This document shows, in pieces, positions 1 through 8,197 of a stretch of 64,000 nucleotides of DNA (position 1 is its first letter; every line of letters begins with the position of its first letter). The DNA lies in contig JAEXFD010000005.1 in NCBI GenBank assembly GCA_023400405.1, forward strand, positions 62,001-126,000. Reading direction: 5' to 3'. The notes beneath the pieces are model-generated. The model did not search any database. It was not told the DNA's origin and saw only the letters and a list, made by a program, of their open reading frames with translations. Source of the stretch: Pseudomonadota bacterium. GTDB taxonomy: Bacteria; Pseudomonadota; Alphaproteobacteria; Sphingomonadales; Sphingomonadaceae. The position numbers and the translations under genes were made by a program.

Positions 1-2
1 TG

Positions 3-572
3 ACCATCCTGGCCATGCTGTTCCTGATCGGCACCTTCGGCCTCAACTTCCCGATCTTCATCGCGACGATGGCGGTGCGCGTCTTTCACGCCGATGCGCA
101 GGGGTTCGGGCTGCTTTCTTCGATCATGGCGGTCGGCACCATGTCGGGCGCGCTGCTGGCCGCGGGGCGCGACAAGATCGGCTTCGGCTCGATCCTCTCC
201 GGCGCCGCGGTGTTCGGAATCGGCTGCACGCTGGCGGCGTTCGCGCCGGACTATTGGGCATTCGCCGCGCTGCTCGTGGTGATCGGCGTGGCCGCTCTGA
301 CCTTCATCAACGCGACCAACAGCCTGATGCAGCTGGGCACCGAACCTTCGATGCGCGGCCGGGTGATCGCCATCCGCATCGCGGTGGGACTCGGCGGCAC
401 GCCGATCGGGGCACCGATCGTCGGCTGGGTCGCGGACAGCTGGGGTCCGCGCTGGGCGATCGGAGTCGCCGCGCTTGCCGGCTTCGCCGCTGCCGCGATC
501 GGCGCGATGTTCCTGCGCAGTCGGCGGAGCGCGGGCGGGGACGGGAACGGGCTGGCCGGCGGATCGCTTTAG
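3..572 (+). CDS. MFS transporter, C-terminal part (5' end outside window)
   Basis: The reading frame is open from the first bases of the window, so the gene begins upstream. About 189 residues are visible. They form roughly six hydrophobic helices separated by short charged loops (for example GRDKIG and EPSMRGRVI), the pattern of the second half of a 12-helix major facilitator. The loop between helices resembles the DHA3/EntS-like exporter group, where a GRVxxI-type motif is common. It ends 42 bases before a TetR regulator on the same strand. Substrate is unknown; export of a drug or siderophore is only a family-based guess. Confidence 0.8.
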   Translation, partial: TILAMLFLIGTFGLNFPIFIATMAVRVFHADAQGFGLLSSIMAVGTMSGALLAAGRDKIGFGSILSGAAVFGIGCTLAAFAPDYWAFAALLVVIGVAALTFINATNSLMQLGTEPSMRGRVIAIRIAVGLGGTPIGAPIVGWVADSWGPRWAIGVAALAGFAAAAIGAMFLRSRRSAGGDGNGLAGGSL

Positions 573-576
573 GGAC

Positions 577-616
577 TTGGAAATCCGGGCGATCTCACTT
601 ATGTACCGATCATTAT
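577..616 (+). promoter_or_regulatory. Promoter and operator-like site of the TetR gene
   Basis: A -35-like TTGGAA (577-582), a 17-base spacer and a -10-like TATGTA (600-605) put the transcription start about 3 bases before the ATG at 615, so the mRNA would be nearly leaderless. ACCGATCATTAT (605-616) matches 9 of 12 positions of the site at 1297-1308 in front of the RND operon and overlaps the start point, as expected for autorepression. This is prediction from sequence only. Confidence 0.45.
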
Positions 617-1226
617 GAAAGCCGATGTTTCCGTTGCGACCAAGGGCCGCCCGCGCGAATTCTGCACGGACATGGCCCTTGCGGCCGCGCTCCGGGTGTT
701 CTGGACCAAGGGTTATGAGGGCGCGTCGCTGACCGACCTCACCGATGCGATGGGGATCACCCGGCCCAGCCTTTATGCCGCGTTCGGCAACAAGGAAGAG
801 CTGTTCCGCAAGGCGCTCGACCTCTACGAGCGCGAGAAGCTCGCCTATATGCGCGAGGCGATCGCCGCACCGACCGCGCGCGCCGTCGCCGAGACGCTGC
901 TGCGCGGCGCGCTGATGATGCAGACCAGCGACTGCGATCCGCACGGATGCCTTCGCGTGATCAGCTCGGTGGCTTGCGGCGTCGAGGCCGAATCGATCCG
1001 TGCCGAAGTGATCGCGCGGCGGCAATCCTCGCACAATGCGTTGCTCAAGCGCTTCGAACAGGCCGAGGCGGCGGGTGAGTTGCCGCAGGGAATGAATGCC
1101 GAGGGGCTGACTGCTTTCCTCTCCGCGCTGCTCCAGGGACTGAGCCTCCAGGCCGGGGCCGGGGCGAGCCGCGAGGAACTCGAGCACCTCGTCGAAACCA
1201 GCCTAAAGCTTTGGCCGACCCGCTGA
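615..1226 (+). CDS. TetR/AcrR family transcriptional regulator
   Basis: A 203-residue protein of normal TetR size. Residues about 20-65 carry the N-terminal helix-turn-helix (GYEGASLTDL, then MGITRPSLYAAFGNKEEL). The rest is the helical ligand-binding and dimerisation domain, with a CDPHGCL segment seen in several TetR subgroups. The gene lies on the same strand directly upstream of an RND efflux operon, separated by a 350-base regulatory region. Repeated operator-like sequences at its own promoter and at the RND promoter suggest that it represses both. The inducer is not known. It might also control the MFS gene that ends just upstream. Confidence 0.9.
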   Translation: MKADVSVATKGRPREFCTDMALAAALRVFWTKGYEGASLTDLTDAMGITRPSLYAAFGNKEELFRKALDLYEREKLAYMREAIAAPTARAVAETLLRGALMMQTSDCDPHGCLRVISSVACGVEAESIRAEVIARRQSSHNALLKRFEQAEAAGELPQGMNAEGLTAFLSALLQGLSLQAGAGASREELEHLVETSLKLWPTR

Positions 1227-1248
1227 CAAAAAATACTTGGCTTAAAAC

Positions 1249-1261
1249 TACCGGCCGGTAT
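1249..1261. promoter_or_regulatory. Operator-like palindrome upstream of RND promoter
   Basis: TACCGGCCGGTA (1249-1260) is a perfect 12-base palindrome just upstream of the predicted -35 of the efflux operon. Read as ACCGGCCGGTAT (1250-1261) it shares 9 of 12 bases with the second site at 1297-1308, so both may bind the neighbouring TetR protein. Confidence 0.5.
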
Positions 1262-1270
1262 AAAAAGCCC

Positions 1271-1308
1271 TTGACGCACCGCAGCACGAGTTCTATACCA
1301 GTCAGTAT
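1271..1308 (+). promoter_or_regulatory. RND operon promoter with overlapping TetR operator
   Basis: TTGACG (1271-1276), a 17-base spacer and TATACC (1294-1299) form a good sigma-70-type promoter, giving a start near 1306. ATACCAGTCAGTAT (1295-1308), with ATAC/GTAT inverted ends, overlaps the -10 and the start point, which is the usual place for TetR repression. The predicted transcript has a leader of about 270 bases before the first long gene at 1580. Confidence 0.55.
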
Positions 1309-1357
1309 GGAATATAGTTCTCGATCCTTCACTGGGGACGTGAAGAAGGAGCTGCCG

Positions 1358-1396
1358 ATGCGATCACTCAAACGTTGCAGGCGGGCGACCGCCTGA
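1358..1396 (+). CDS. Putative 12-residue Arg-rich leader peptide of the RND operon
   Basis: ATG at 1358 follows a strong AAGGAG ribosome site (1346-1351) with 6-base spacing, and the frame ends with TGA at 1394-1396. The peptide reads MRSLKRCRRATA, so five of twelve residues are basic, and it contains Arg-X-Arg (RCR). An in-frame ATG at 1307 lies at the predicted transcription start and would give a leaderless 29-residue version. Its last codons form the left arm and loop of the first of three hairpins, as in translation-controlled attenuators. It is too short for routine gene calling and no homology is claimed. Confidence 0.45.
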   Translation: MRSLKRCRRATA

Positions 1397-1466
1397 ATCA
1401 CGCGGCGCCGCTGGCGCCGTCATCAATCGAAGTTTCGAGCCTATCGACGTCCGGACTTTCGTCCGG
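1378..1466 (+). promoter_or_regulatory. Stacked hairpins in the RND operon leader (candidate attenuator)
   Basis: Three perfect inverted repeats follow one another. CAGGCGG/CCGCCTG closes a GCGA tetraloop (1378-1395, over the end of the leader peptide). CGGCGCC/GGCGCCG has a 3-base loop (1403-1419). CCGGAC/GTCCGG has loop TTTC (1451-1466). None is followed by a U-run, so a classical intrinsic terminator is not evident. Rho-dependent or ribosome-access control is possible. The rest of 1227-1579 holds only the promoter elements and leader peptide described; no other gene was seen. Confidence 0.4.
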
Positions 1467-1579
1467 CGCGGGTTGGCTTGCGCCTTCATCATCAAACTAG
1501 CCGGCAACCGCTGCCTTTTGGGGATTTGGCGGAAGGGAGCGGTGCGCCCGCCGCCGGTCATCAGAACGGGAGACACGCC

Positions 1580-1975
1580 ATGGCCTATATGAACTTCTCC
1601 GTCCTGGGTGCCCAGCCGGTCGCCGCGCCGATCGACGTCGCGGCCCCGCGGACCCGCTCGGGCCTCACCGCGCTCGAATGGCAGGTCGTCGCGCTGGCGC
1701 AGAACGATCGGCTCGCCAGCCTGGAGGAACCAAGCCGGCTGTCGATCGCGCTCGGCATCGTCTTTGGCGGGCAGCGGCCCAATCCGCGCCTCGCCGACGC
1801 AAGGCTCGAAGCCCTGCGCCGCATTTCGGTCCTCGCCTGGCATCGCGGCTATGCGCTGCCGCCGGCCGAGCTCCGCGCCTTTCACGCGGCGGGTTTCACC
1901 GCCGATCAGCTCGAAACGCTCCTCGCCAGCATCAGCCGCGGCCGGGCAGCGCTCAACTTGGGGACTCGCCAATGA
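1580..1975 (+). CDS. Hypothetical protein, first gene of RND operon
   Basis: A 131-residue soluble protein, not recognised. The ATG at 1580 was chosen because it follows GGGAGA at 1569-1574; the frame is open further upstream but without a ribosome site. The sequence is mostly helical, starting MAYMNFSVLG, then an Ala/Pro-rich linker and a run with LSIALGIVF and LRAFHAAGFTADQL. There is no signal peptide or membrane segment. Its stop overlaps the start of the adaptor gene by four bases (ATGA), so it is probably translated together with the pump. Confidence 0.65.
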   Translation: MAYMNFSVLGAQPVAAPIDVAAPRTRSGLTALEWQVVALAQNDRLASLEEPSRLSIALGIVFGGQRPNPRLADARLEALRRISVLAWHRGYALPPAELRAFHAAGFTADQLETLLASISRGRAALNLGTRQ

Positions 1976-3237
1976 ACATGATCAATCGAATCGATCCTGC
2001 CGAACCCAGTCAGCTCTCGGCGACCGAGCGCGGCCGCATGCCGATGTGGCAGCGCGGCAGCCTGGTCGCCGTGCCGTTGCTGCTTGTGGCGGGCGGCTTC
2101 GCGCTCGCCAATCGAGCCGCGCCCGCGCCCGGCGCGCCGCCGCCCCCGACCGTGACGGTCGCCCAGCCGCTGGTCCGTCCGATCAACGAATGGGACGATT
2201 ATGTCGGCCGCTTCGAGGCGAGCCGCAGCGTCGAAGTGCGTCCGCGCGTCTCCGGGGCCCTGGTCGGCATCCATTTCACCGACGGTGCGGTGGTGCAGAA
2301 GGGCCAGCTGCTCTTCACCATCGATCCGCGCCCGTTTGCGGCCGCGCTGGCCGAAGCGCGTGCGGGCCTGGCGAGCGCCGAGAGCGACTTGGCACTCGCC
2401 CAGACCGATCTCGGCCGCGCACAGCGGCTCGTCGCGGTCGAGGCGGTGTCGAAGAGCGACGTCGATCGGCTTCAGGCGCGCGTCCGCGCCGCCCATGCGG
2501 CGGTGGCGGCTGCCCAGGCCCGAGTGCGCAGCCGCGCGCTCGACGTCGAGTTCACCCAGGTCCGTGCGCCGATCACCGGCCGCATCTCGGACCGCAAGGT
2601 CGATGCCGGCGCGCTGGTCGCGGCGGGCGAGGGGCCGAGCGGCACGCTGCTCACCACGATCAATGCGCTCGATCCCATCTATTTCAGCTTCGACGGATCC
2701 GAAGCCCTGTTCCTCAAGGCCAAGCGCGCCCAGGCCGCCGGCGCCAAGGACTCGCCGGTCGAGATCCGTCTCCAGGACGAGGCTGAATATCGCTGGAAGG
2801 GCAAGCTCGACTTCACCGACAACGGGCTCGATCCCAAGTCCGGCACGATCCGCGGCCGCGCCGTGCTGAGCAATCCGGGACTGTTCCTCACCCCCGGCAT
2901 GTTCGGCAACATGCGGCTCGCCGCGGGCGGCACCAGCCAGGCGCTGATGGTGCCCGATGCCGCGGTGGTCACCGATCAGGCGCGCAAGATCGTCATGGTG
3001 GTCGGCCCCGACGGGACGGTGCAGCCGCGCCCGGTCGAAGTCGGTCCCGTGCTCGACGGCCTGCGCGTGATCCGTTCCGGCGTCAAGCCGCAGGACCGCG
3101 TCGTTATCGCCGGGGCGATGACCGCACCGCCGGGCGTCAAGGTCAACGTGAAGCAGGGCCGCATCGCGCCGACCGCCGCCGAACAGGCCCCCGTCGTTTC
3201 CGCTCCGGTCACGGGCAGGGCGACCTTCGCTCGCTGA
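1972..3237 (+). CDS. RND efflux periplasmic adaptor subunit (MexA/AcrA family)
   Basis: A 421-residue membrane fusion protein linking an inner-membrane RND pump to an outer-membrane channel. An N-terminal membrane anchor (about residues 25-45) is followed by a Pro-rich linker. Next come the lipoyl half-motifs (VSGALVGIHFTDGAVVQKGQ; VRAPITGRISDRKVD) around an Ala-rich coiled-coil hairpin, then beta-barrel and membrane-proximal domains. There is no lipobox, so it is anchored by a helix. The start at 1972 overlaps the preceding stop; a second ATG lies at 1978. The pump gene follows 85 bases later. Confidence 0.93.
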   Translation: MNMINRIDPAEPSQLSATERGRMPMWQRGSLVAVPLLLVAGGFALANRAAPAPGAPPPPTVTVAQPLVRPINEWDDYVGRFEASRSVEVRPRVSGALVGIHFTDGAVVQKGQLLFTIDPRPFAAALAEARAGLASAESDLALAQTDLGRAQRLVAVEAVSKSDVDRLQARVRAAHAAVAAAQARVRSRALDVEFTQVRAPITGRISDRKVDAGALVAAGEGPSGTLLTTINALDPIYFSFDGSEALFLKAKRAQAAGAKDSPVEIRLQDEAEYRWKGKLDFTDNGLDPKSGTIRGRAVLSNPGLFLTPGMFGNMRLAAGGTSQALMVPDAAVVTDQARKIVMVVGPDGTVQPRPVEVGPVLDGLRVIRSGVKPQDRVVIAGAMTAPPGVKVNVKQGRIAPTAAEQAPVVSAPVTGRATFAR

Positions 3238-3322
3238 CCGACCTGCCGCCGGACCGTCCCCAGCGGTCCGGCGGCGGGAGACCTCGCGCCTTTTTCAGAA
3301 ACCTTCCCCCGAGGAGACGGCC

Positions 3323-6300
3323 ATGCGCCTCTCGCGTTTCTTCATCACGCGCCCGATTTTCGCCGCCGTCATTGCGGTGACGATCGCCATCGTCGGCGCG
3401 CTCGCCTATCTGACGCTGCCGGTGTCGCAATATCCCGACATCGTGCCGCCCACCGTCACCGTGGCCGCCAGCTATCCCGGCGCTTCGGCCGAGACGGTGG
3501 CGGAAACCGTCGCCGCGCCGATCGAACAGGAGATCAACGGCGTCGACAACATGATCTACCAGTCGTCGCAATCGACCGGCGACGGCAATTTGACGATCAC
3601 CGTCTCCTTCAAGCCCGGCACCGATCTCGATGCCGCGCAGGTGCTGGTGCAGAACCGCGTCGCCATCGCGCTGCCGCGGCTGCCCAACGAAGTGCAGCGG
3701 CTCGGCGTCGTCACGCGCAAGACCAGTCCGGACTTCCTGATGGTGGTCAACCTGATCTCGCCCGACAAATCGCTCGATCGCGGCTACATCTCCAATTACG
3801 CGCTGACCCAGGTCAAGGACCGGCTGGCGCGCATCGACGGCGTGGGCGACGTGCGGATGTTCGGTTCGCGCGACTATGCGATGCGGATCTGGATCGATCC
3901 GGGCCGCGCCGCCGCGCTCAACCTGACTGCGGGCGAAATCGTCGAGGCGCTGCGGGCGCAGAACGTCCAGGTCGCCGCCGGCGCGCTCGGCCAGCCGGCC
4001 GCGAACGCCACCGGCCAGGCCTATCAGCTCAGCATCGAGACGCGCGGGCGGCTCAAGGACCCGGCGGAGTTCGGCCAGGTCGTGATCCGCACCGACGCCG
4101 ATGGCCGCCAGGTTCGCGTGTCGGACGTGGCACGCGTCGAGCTTGGCGCGGCGGACTATTCCTCGAACACCTATCTCTCCAACGAGCCGACCGTGATCCT
4201 GGGTGTCTTCCAGCGCCCCGGTTCGAACGCGCTGGCGGCCGCGCAGGCGGTTCGCGCAGAACTCGATTCGATGTCCAAGACCTTTCCGAAGGGCCTTGAA
4301 TATCGCGTGATCTACAATCCCACCGAGTTCATACAGCAATCGATCGACGCGGTGATGCACACGCTGGGCGAGGCGGTGCTGCTCGTCGTGCTCGTGATCA
4401 TCGTGTTCCTCCAGCGCTGGCGTGCGGCAATCATCCCGGTGGTCGCGATCCCGGTGTCGCTGATCGGCACGATGGCGGTGCTCGCGGGCTTCGGCTATTC
4501 GATCAACAACCTCTCGCTGTTCGGGCTGGTGCTCGCGATCGGCATCGTCGTCGACGATGCGATCGTGGTCGTCGAGAATGTCGAGCGAAACCTGTCTCGA
4601 GGGCTCACCCCGCTCGAGGCGGCGCGAACCTCGATGGACGAAGTGTCGGTGGCGCTGGTCGCGATCGTGCTCGTGCTCTGCGCGGTGTTCATCCCGACCT
4701 TCTTCCTCTCCGGCCTGTCGGGCGCCTTCTATCGCCAGTTCGCGCTGACGATCTCGGCGGCGACGGTGATCTCGCTGATCGTGTCGCTGACCCTGTCGCC
4801 CGCGCTGGCCGCCGTGCTGCTGCGGACGCATGAGGAGGATCATGCGCCGAAGAATGCGTTCATGCGCGGGGTTCGCCGCGCCGGCGACGCATTCAACCAC
4901 AGCTTCGAGCGGATGAGCGTCGGCTATGCCAACTTGACCCGCAAGCTGGTGACTCGGCCGAAGCGGATGATGGTGACCTATGCCGGGCTGATCGCCGCCA
5001 CGATCGGCATGTTCTGGGTGACGCCCACCGGCTTCATCCCGGCGCAGGACCAGGGCTATTTCCTCACCGTGATCCAGTTGCCGCCGGGCTCTTCGCTCGA
5101 GCGTACCGACGAAGTGATGCGCAAGGTGGTGGCGCGGATCCTGCCGATCCCGGGCGTGAAGGGTTCGGTGATGCTCGCCGGCTTCGACGGCGCCTCGCAG
5201 ACGCTCGCCCCTAATGCCGCCGCCGCCTATGTGCCGCTCGAAAGCTTCGAGAAGCGGCGTGAGCTCGGCGTCAGCTATGCCGACATCATGAACGAGGCGC
5301 GCAAGCGCACCGCCGACATCAACGAGGCGATGCTGCTCGTCGTCCCGCCGCCGCTGATCCAGGGCATCGGCAATGCCGGCGGCTATCGGATGATGATCCA
5401 GGACCGCTCGGGCAATGATTATGCAGCGCTGGGCAAGCAGGCCCAGGCGGTGATCGGCAAGGCCAACCAGACCGAGGGTCTGCGCCAGGTCTACACGTTG
5501 TTCAACACCATGACTCCGCGCGTCTTCGCCGATATCGATCGCGAGAAGGCGGACCTGCTCGGCGTGCCCCCGGAGCGCGTGTTCGAGGCGCTGAACGTCT
5601 ATCTCGGCTCGGCCTTCGTCAACGACTTCAACCTGCTCGGCCGCACCTATCGCGTGACTGCACAGGCGGACGCGCCGTTCCGCGCGACCGAGGCGGACAT
5701 CGCCAACCTCAAGACCCGCTCCAATTCGGGGGCAATGGTGCCGATCGGATCGGTCTCGACCTTCCAGGACAAGACCGGGCCCTATCGCGTCGTCCGCTAC
5801 AACCTCTTCCCCGCGGTCGAGGTCGATGGCGACACCGCGCCGGGCTATTCGAGCGGCCGCGCGCTGACCACGATGGAGAAGATCGCCGATTCGACGCTGC
5901 CGGCCGGCTACAGCCACGAATGGACCGGCATCGCCTATCAGCAGGAAGTGGCGGGGAATACCGCGCCGCTGGTCTTCGGTCTGGCCGTGCTGTTCGTCTT
6001 CCTGGTGCTCGCCGCGCAATATGAGAGCGTGACGCTGCCGCTGGCGATCATCCTGATCGTGCCGATGTGCCTGCTGGCGGCGATGGCGGGCGTGAACCTG
6101 AGAGGCATGGACAATAACGTGCTCACCCAGATCGGCCTGGTCGTGCTGATCGCCCTGGCGGCGAAAAACGCGATCCTGATCGTGGAGTTCGCCAAGCAGG
6201 CCGAGGATATCGACGGGCTGTCGCCGGTCGAAGCCGCGGTCCGGGCGGCGCGCGACCGCCTGCGGCCGATCCTGATGACCTCCTTCGCCTTCATCCTCGG

Positions 6301-6511
6301 CGCCGTGCCGCTGCTGATCGCGAGCGGGGCGGGCGCCGAGCTTCGCCAGGCGCTGGGCACCGCGGTGTTCTTCGGGATGATGGGGGTGACCGCGTTCGGC
6401 CTGCTCTTCACGCCGACCTTCTACGTCGTCTGCCGCGGGCTGGGCGACCGGCTCGCGCGGCGCCGCCGCGGCGGCCGGGATGCCGAGCCGCAGCTGCAAC
6501 CTGCCGAATAA
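3323..6511 (+). CDS. RND multidrug efflux permease (HAE1 family, AcrB/MexB-like)
   Basis: A 1062-residue inner-membrane proton-drug antiporter of full family length. It has twelve transmembrane helices in two repeats, each with a large periplasmic domain. The proton-relay residues are present: Asp411-Asp412 in IGIVVDDAIVVVEN (AcrB D407/D408) and Lys948 in ALAAKNAILIVEF (AcrB K940). GAGGAGA precedes the ATG. The HAE1-type N-terminus (FFITRPIFA, QYPDI) points to hydrophobic or amphiphilic drugs rather than metals. The outer-membrane channel gene follows 12 bases downstream. Confidence 0.96.
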   Translation: MRLSRFFITRPIFAAVIAVTIAIVGALAYLTLPVSQYPDIVPPTVTVAASYPGASAETVAETVAAPIEQEINGVDNMIYQSSQSTGDGNLTITVSFKPGTDLDAAQVLVQNRVAIALPRLPNEVQRLGVVTRKTSPDFLMVVNLISPDKSLDRGYISNYALTQVKDRLARIDGVGDVRMFGSRDYAMRIWIDPGRAAALNLTAGEIVEALRAQNVQVAAGALGQPAANATGQAYQLSIETRGRLKDPAEFGQVVIRTDADGRQVRVSDVARVELGAADYSSNTYLSNEPTVILGVFQRPGSNALAAAQAVRAELDSMSKTFPKGLEYRVIYNPTEFIQQSIDAVMHTLGEAVLLVVLVIIVFLQRWRAAIIPVVAIPVSLIGTMAVLAGFGYSINNLSLFGLVLAIGIVVDDAIVVVENVERNLSRGLTPLEAARTSMDEVSVALVAIVLVLCAVFIPTFFLSGLSGAFYRQFALTISAATVISLIVSLTLSPALAAVLLRTHEEDHAPKNAFMRGVRRAGDAFNHSFERMSVGYANLTRKLVTRPKRMMVTYAGLIAATIGMFWVTPTGFIPAQDQGYFLTVIQLPPGSSLERTDEVMRKVVARILPIPGVKGSVMLAGFDGASQTLAPNAAAAYVPLESFEKRRELGVSYADIMNEARKRTADINEAMLLVVPPPLIQGIGNAGGYRMMIQDRSGNDYAALGKQAQAVIGKANQTEGLRQVYTLFNTMTPRVFADIDREKADLLGVPPERVFEALNVYLGSAFVNDFNLLGRTYRVTAQADAPFRATEADIANLKTRSNSGAMVPIGSVSTFQDKTGPYRVVRYNLFPAVEVDGDTAPGYSSGRALTTMEKIADSTLPAGYSHEWTGIAYQQEVAGNTAPLVFGLAVLFVFLVLAAQYESVTLPLAIILIVPMCLLAAMAGVNLRGMDNNVLTQIGLVVLIALAAKNAILIVEFAKQAEDIDGLSPVEAAVRAARDRLRPILMTSFAFILGAVPLLIASGAGAELRQALGTAVFFGMMGVTAFGLLFTPTFYVVCRGLGDRLARRRRGGRDAEPQLQPAE

Positions 6512-6523
6512 AGGACGCGAACC

Positions 6524-7912
6524 ATGCGTATCTTCCTTTCGACGGCCTCGGCGCTGGCGCTTGCCGCCTGCGCCGCCGGCCCCGACTATGTGACCCCGCC
6601 GACGCCGCAGACCGCGGCCGGCGCCTTCGTCTCGACCAGCCCGGCGGTGACCGCCCACGCGGTGCAGGGCGATTGGTGGAAGCTGTATCGCGATCCCGTG
6701 CTCGACACGCTGATCGCCGACGCGCTCGCCGCCAATACCGACGTCCGCGTCGCGGCGGCGCGGATCGCCCGGGCCCGCGCCTCGCTGCGCGGATCGCGTT
6801 CCGACGCCCTGCCGCAGGGGCAGGTGAGCGGCGGCGCCAATTACGGACGGCAGCCCGAAGGCCAGCGGGCGCCCGGGGCGCCGCGCGAGGACTGGCAGAT
6901 CGATGCCGGGCTCGACGTGAGCTATGAAGTCGATCTGTTCGGCAGGGTAAGCCGCGGGATCGAGGCGGCGCGCGGCGATCTCGGGGCGGCCCAGGCCGAT
7001 GCCGATGCGGTGCGGGTGATGGTGGTGGCGGATACCGCCCGGGCCTATGCCGATGCCGCTTCGGCGGCCGAGCGGATCGCCCTCGCCGAACATATCGTGG
7101 CGCTGCTCGACAAGTCGCTCGACCTGACCGAGCGGCGCCGCGGCGTCGGGCTCTCGACCCGGCTCGACACCGCGCGGATCGGCACGCTGCGCAACCAGCG
7201 CCAGGCAGTGATCCCGCCGCTCGCCGCCGAGCGTGATGCCGCGCTCTATCGGCTGGCGGTGCTGACCGGGCGGACTCCCGCGGAATTGCCAGAGGTGGCC
7301 AAGCAACGCTCGACGCGGCTCCAGATCGATCAGCCGATCCCGGTCGGCGACGGCGCCGCGCTGCTTGCCAGGCGGCCGGACGTGCGCGCTGCCGAGCGGC
7401 GGCTGGCGGCGGCGACGGCGCGCATCGGCGTCGCCACCGCCGATCTCTATCCAAGGATTACGCTCGGCGGCTCGATCGGATCGACCGGCAACGATGTTGG
7501 CAATATCTTCGGCGCGGGGCCGCTGCGTTGGCTGACTGGTGGGCTGATCAGCTGGAATCCGAACATCGCGCAGACCCGCGCGCGGATCGCCGGGGCCGAG
7601 GCCGACAGCCAGGTCGCGCTCGCCCAATTCGACGGGACGGTGCTCGGCGCGATCCGCGAGACCGAGACGGCGCTTTCGGCCTATGCCCATGCCCTCGAAC
7701 GGCGCACCGCGCTGCAGGCGGCGTGGAACGAGGCCGAGGCGGCGGTGAAGATCGCGCGGGCGCGGCATGCCGAGGGTGACATCGATTCGCTCCAGCTGCT
7801 CGACGCCGAGCGGACCTTCGCCGAGACCGATTCGGACCTGGCGGCCGCCGATGCGGACATCTCGTCGCGGCAGATCGACCTGTTCCGGGCACTGGGCGGC
7901 GGCTGGAGCTGA
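6524..7912 (+). CDS. RND efflux outer-membrane channel lipoprotein (NodT/OprM family)
   Basis: A 462-residue outer-membrane factor completing the tripartite pump. It has a lipoprotein signal (hydrophobic stretch ending LAAC, Cys15 lipidated), then the two repeated OEP domains. These contain GDWWKLYRDPVLDTLI, the SYEVDLFGR motif typical of the family, and the second-repeat RRPDVRAAERRL. AAGGA precedes the ATG. The operon probably ends here, because a large palindrome follows directly. Confidence 0.94.
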   Translation: MRIFLSTASALALAACAAGPDYVTPPTPQTAAGAFVSTSPAVTAHAVQGDWWKLYRDPVLDTLIADALAANTDVRVAAARIARARASLRGSRSDALPQGQVSGGANYGRQPEGQRAPGAPREDWQIDAGLDVSYEVDLFGRVSRGIEAARGDLGAAQADADAVRVMVVADTARAYADAASAAERIALAEHIVALLDKSLDLTERRRGVGLSTRLDTARIGTLRNQRQAVIPPLAAERDAALYRLAVLTGRTPAELPEVAKQRSTRLQIDQPIPVGDGAALLARRPDVRAAERRLAAATARIGVATADLYPRITLGGSIGSTGNDVGNIFGAGPLRWLTGGLISWNPNIAQTRARIAGAEADSQVALAQFDGTVLGAIRETETALSAYAHALERRTALQAAWNEAEAAVKIARARHAEGDIDSLQLLDAERTFAETDSDLAAADADISSRQIDLFRALGGGWS

Positions 7913-7935
7913 ACCCCGGGACTTGCCCTTCGCCA

Positions 7936-7979
7936 TCACCCGGCTATACGATCCATATATGTTTCGTATAGCCGGGTGA
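7936..7979. promoter_or_regulatory. 44-bp near-perfect palindrome, likely operator of ParD-like/map pair
   Basis: A perfect 16-base inverted repeat (7936-7951 and 7964-7979) surrounds a core that is itself palindromic (CATATATG, 7954-7961), so 40 of 44 bases are symmetric. TATACG (7945-7950), with TTGCCC 16 bases upstream, could be the promoter, placing the palindrome over the start of transcription. The AT-rich core is more like an operator than a terminator, though the hairpin could also stop the pump transcript. The gene downstream begins 6 bases after it. Confidence 0.55.
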
Positions 7980-7984
7980 AACGC

Positions 7985-8197
7985 ATGGGCATCGTCAACA
8001 TCGAGGACGAGCTGCACGAGCAGCTGCGCAAGGCGAGCAAGGCTTCCTATCGATCGATCAACGCCCAGGCGGCGTTCTGGATCAGGATCGGGATGCTCTG
8101 TGAGCTCAATCCAAAGCTGACCTTCCAGGAGGTCGTCGTGCGCGAGCTCAGGGAGGCAGGGGTCGATCCCGGCGAGATGCCGGTCGCGGCCGAATGA
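7985..8197 (+). CDS. ParD-like family protein (antitoxin-like)
   Basis: A 70-residue protein with a short beta strand (GIVNIED), then helices (ELHEQLRKASKASYRSINAQAAFWIRIGM), the ribbon-helix-helix layout of ParD/CopG antitoxins. It resembles the ParD-like Pfam family (PF11903, from memory). A typical ParE toxin is absent. Its stop overlaps the ATG of a methionine aminopeptidase by four bases, and a 44-bp palindrome fits autoregulation. A GTG at 7976 lies inside the palindrome, so the ATG at 7985 is preferred; no strong ribosome site is visible. Confidence 0.75.
   Translation: MGIVNIEDELHEQLRKASKASYRSINAQAAFWIRIGMLCELNPKLTFQEVVVRELREAGVDPGEMPVAAE

Noticed and set aside
3209..8017. A 1602-codon open frame on the minus strand across the RND operon
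   Set aside because: It lies exactly antisense to three well-supported efflux genes, has a repetitive Arg/His/Asp-rich composition with no fold, and is the usual mirror frame of GC-rich coding DNA.
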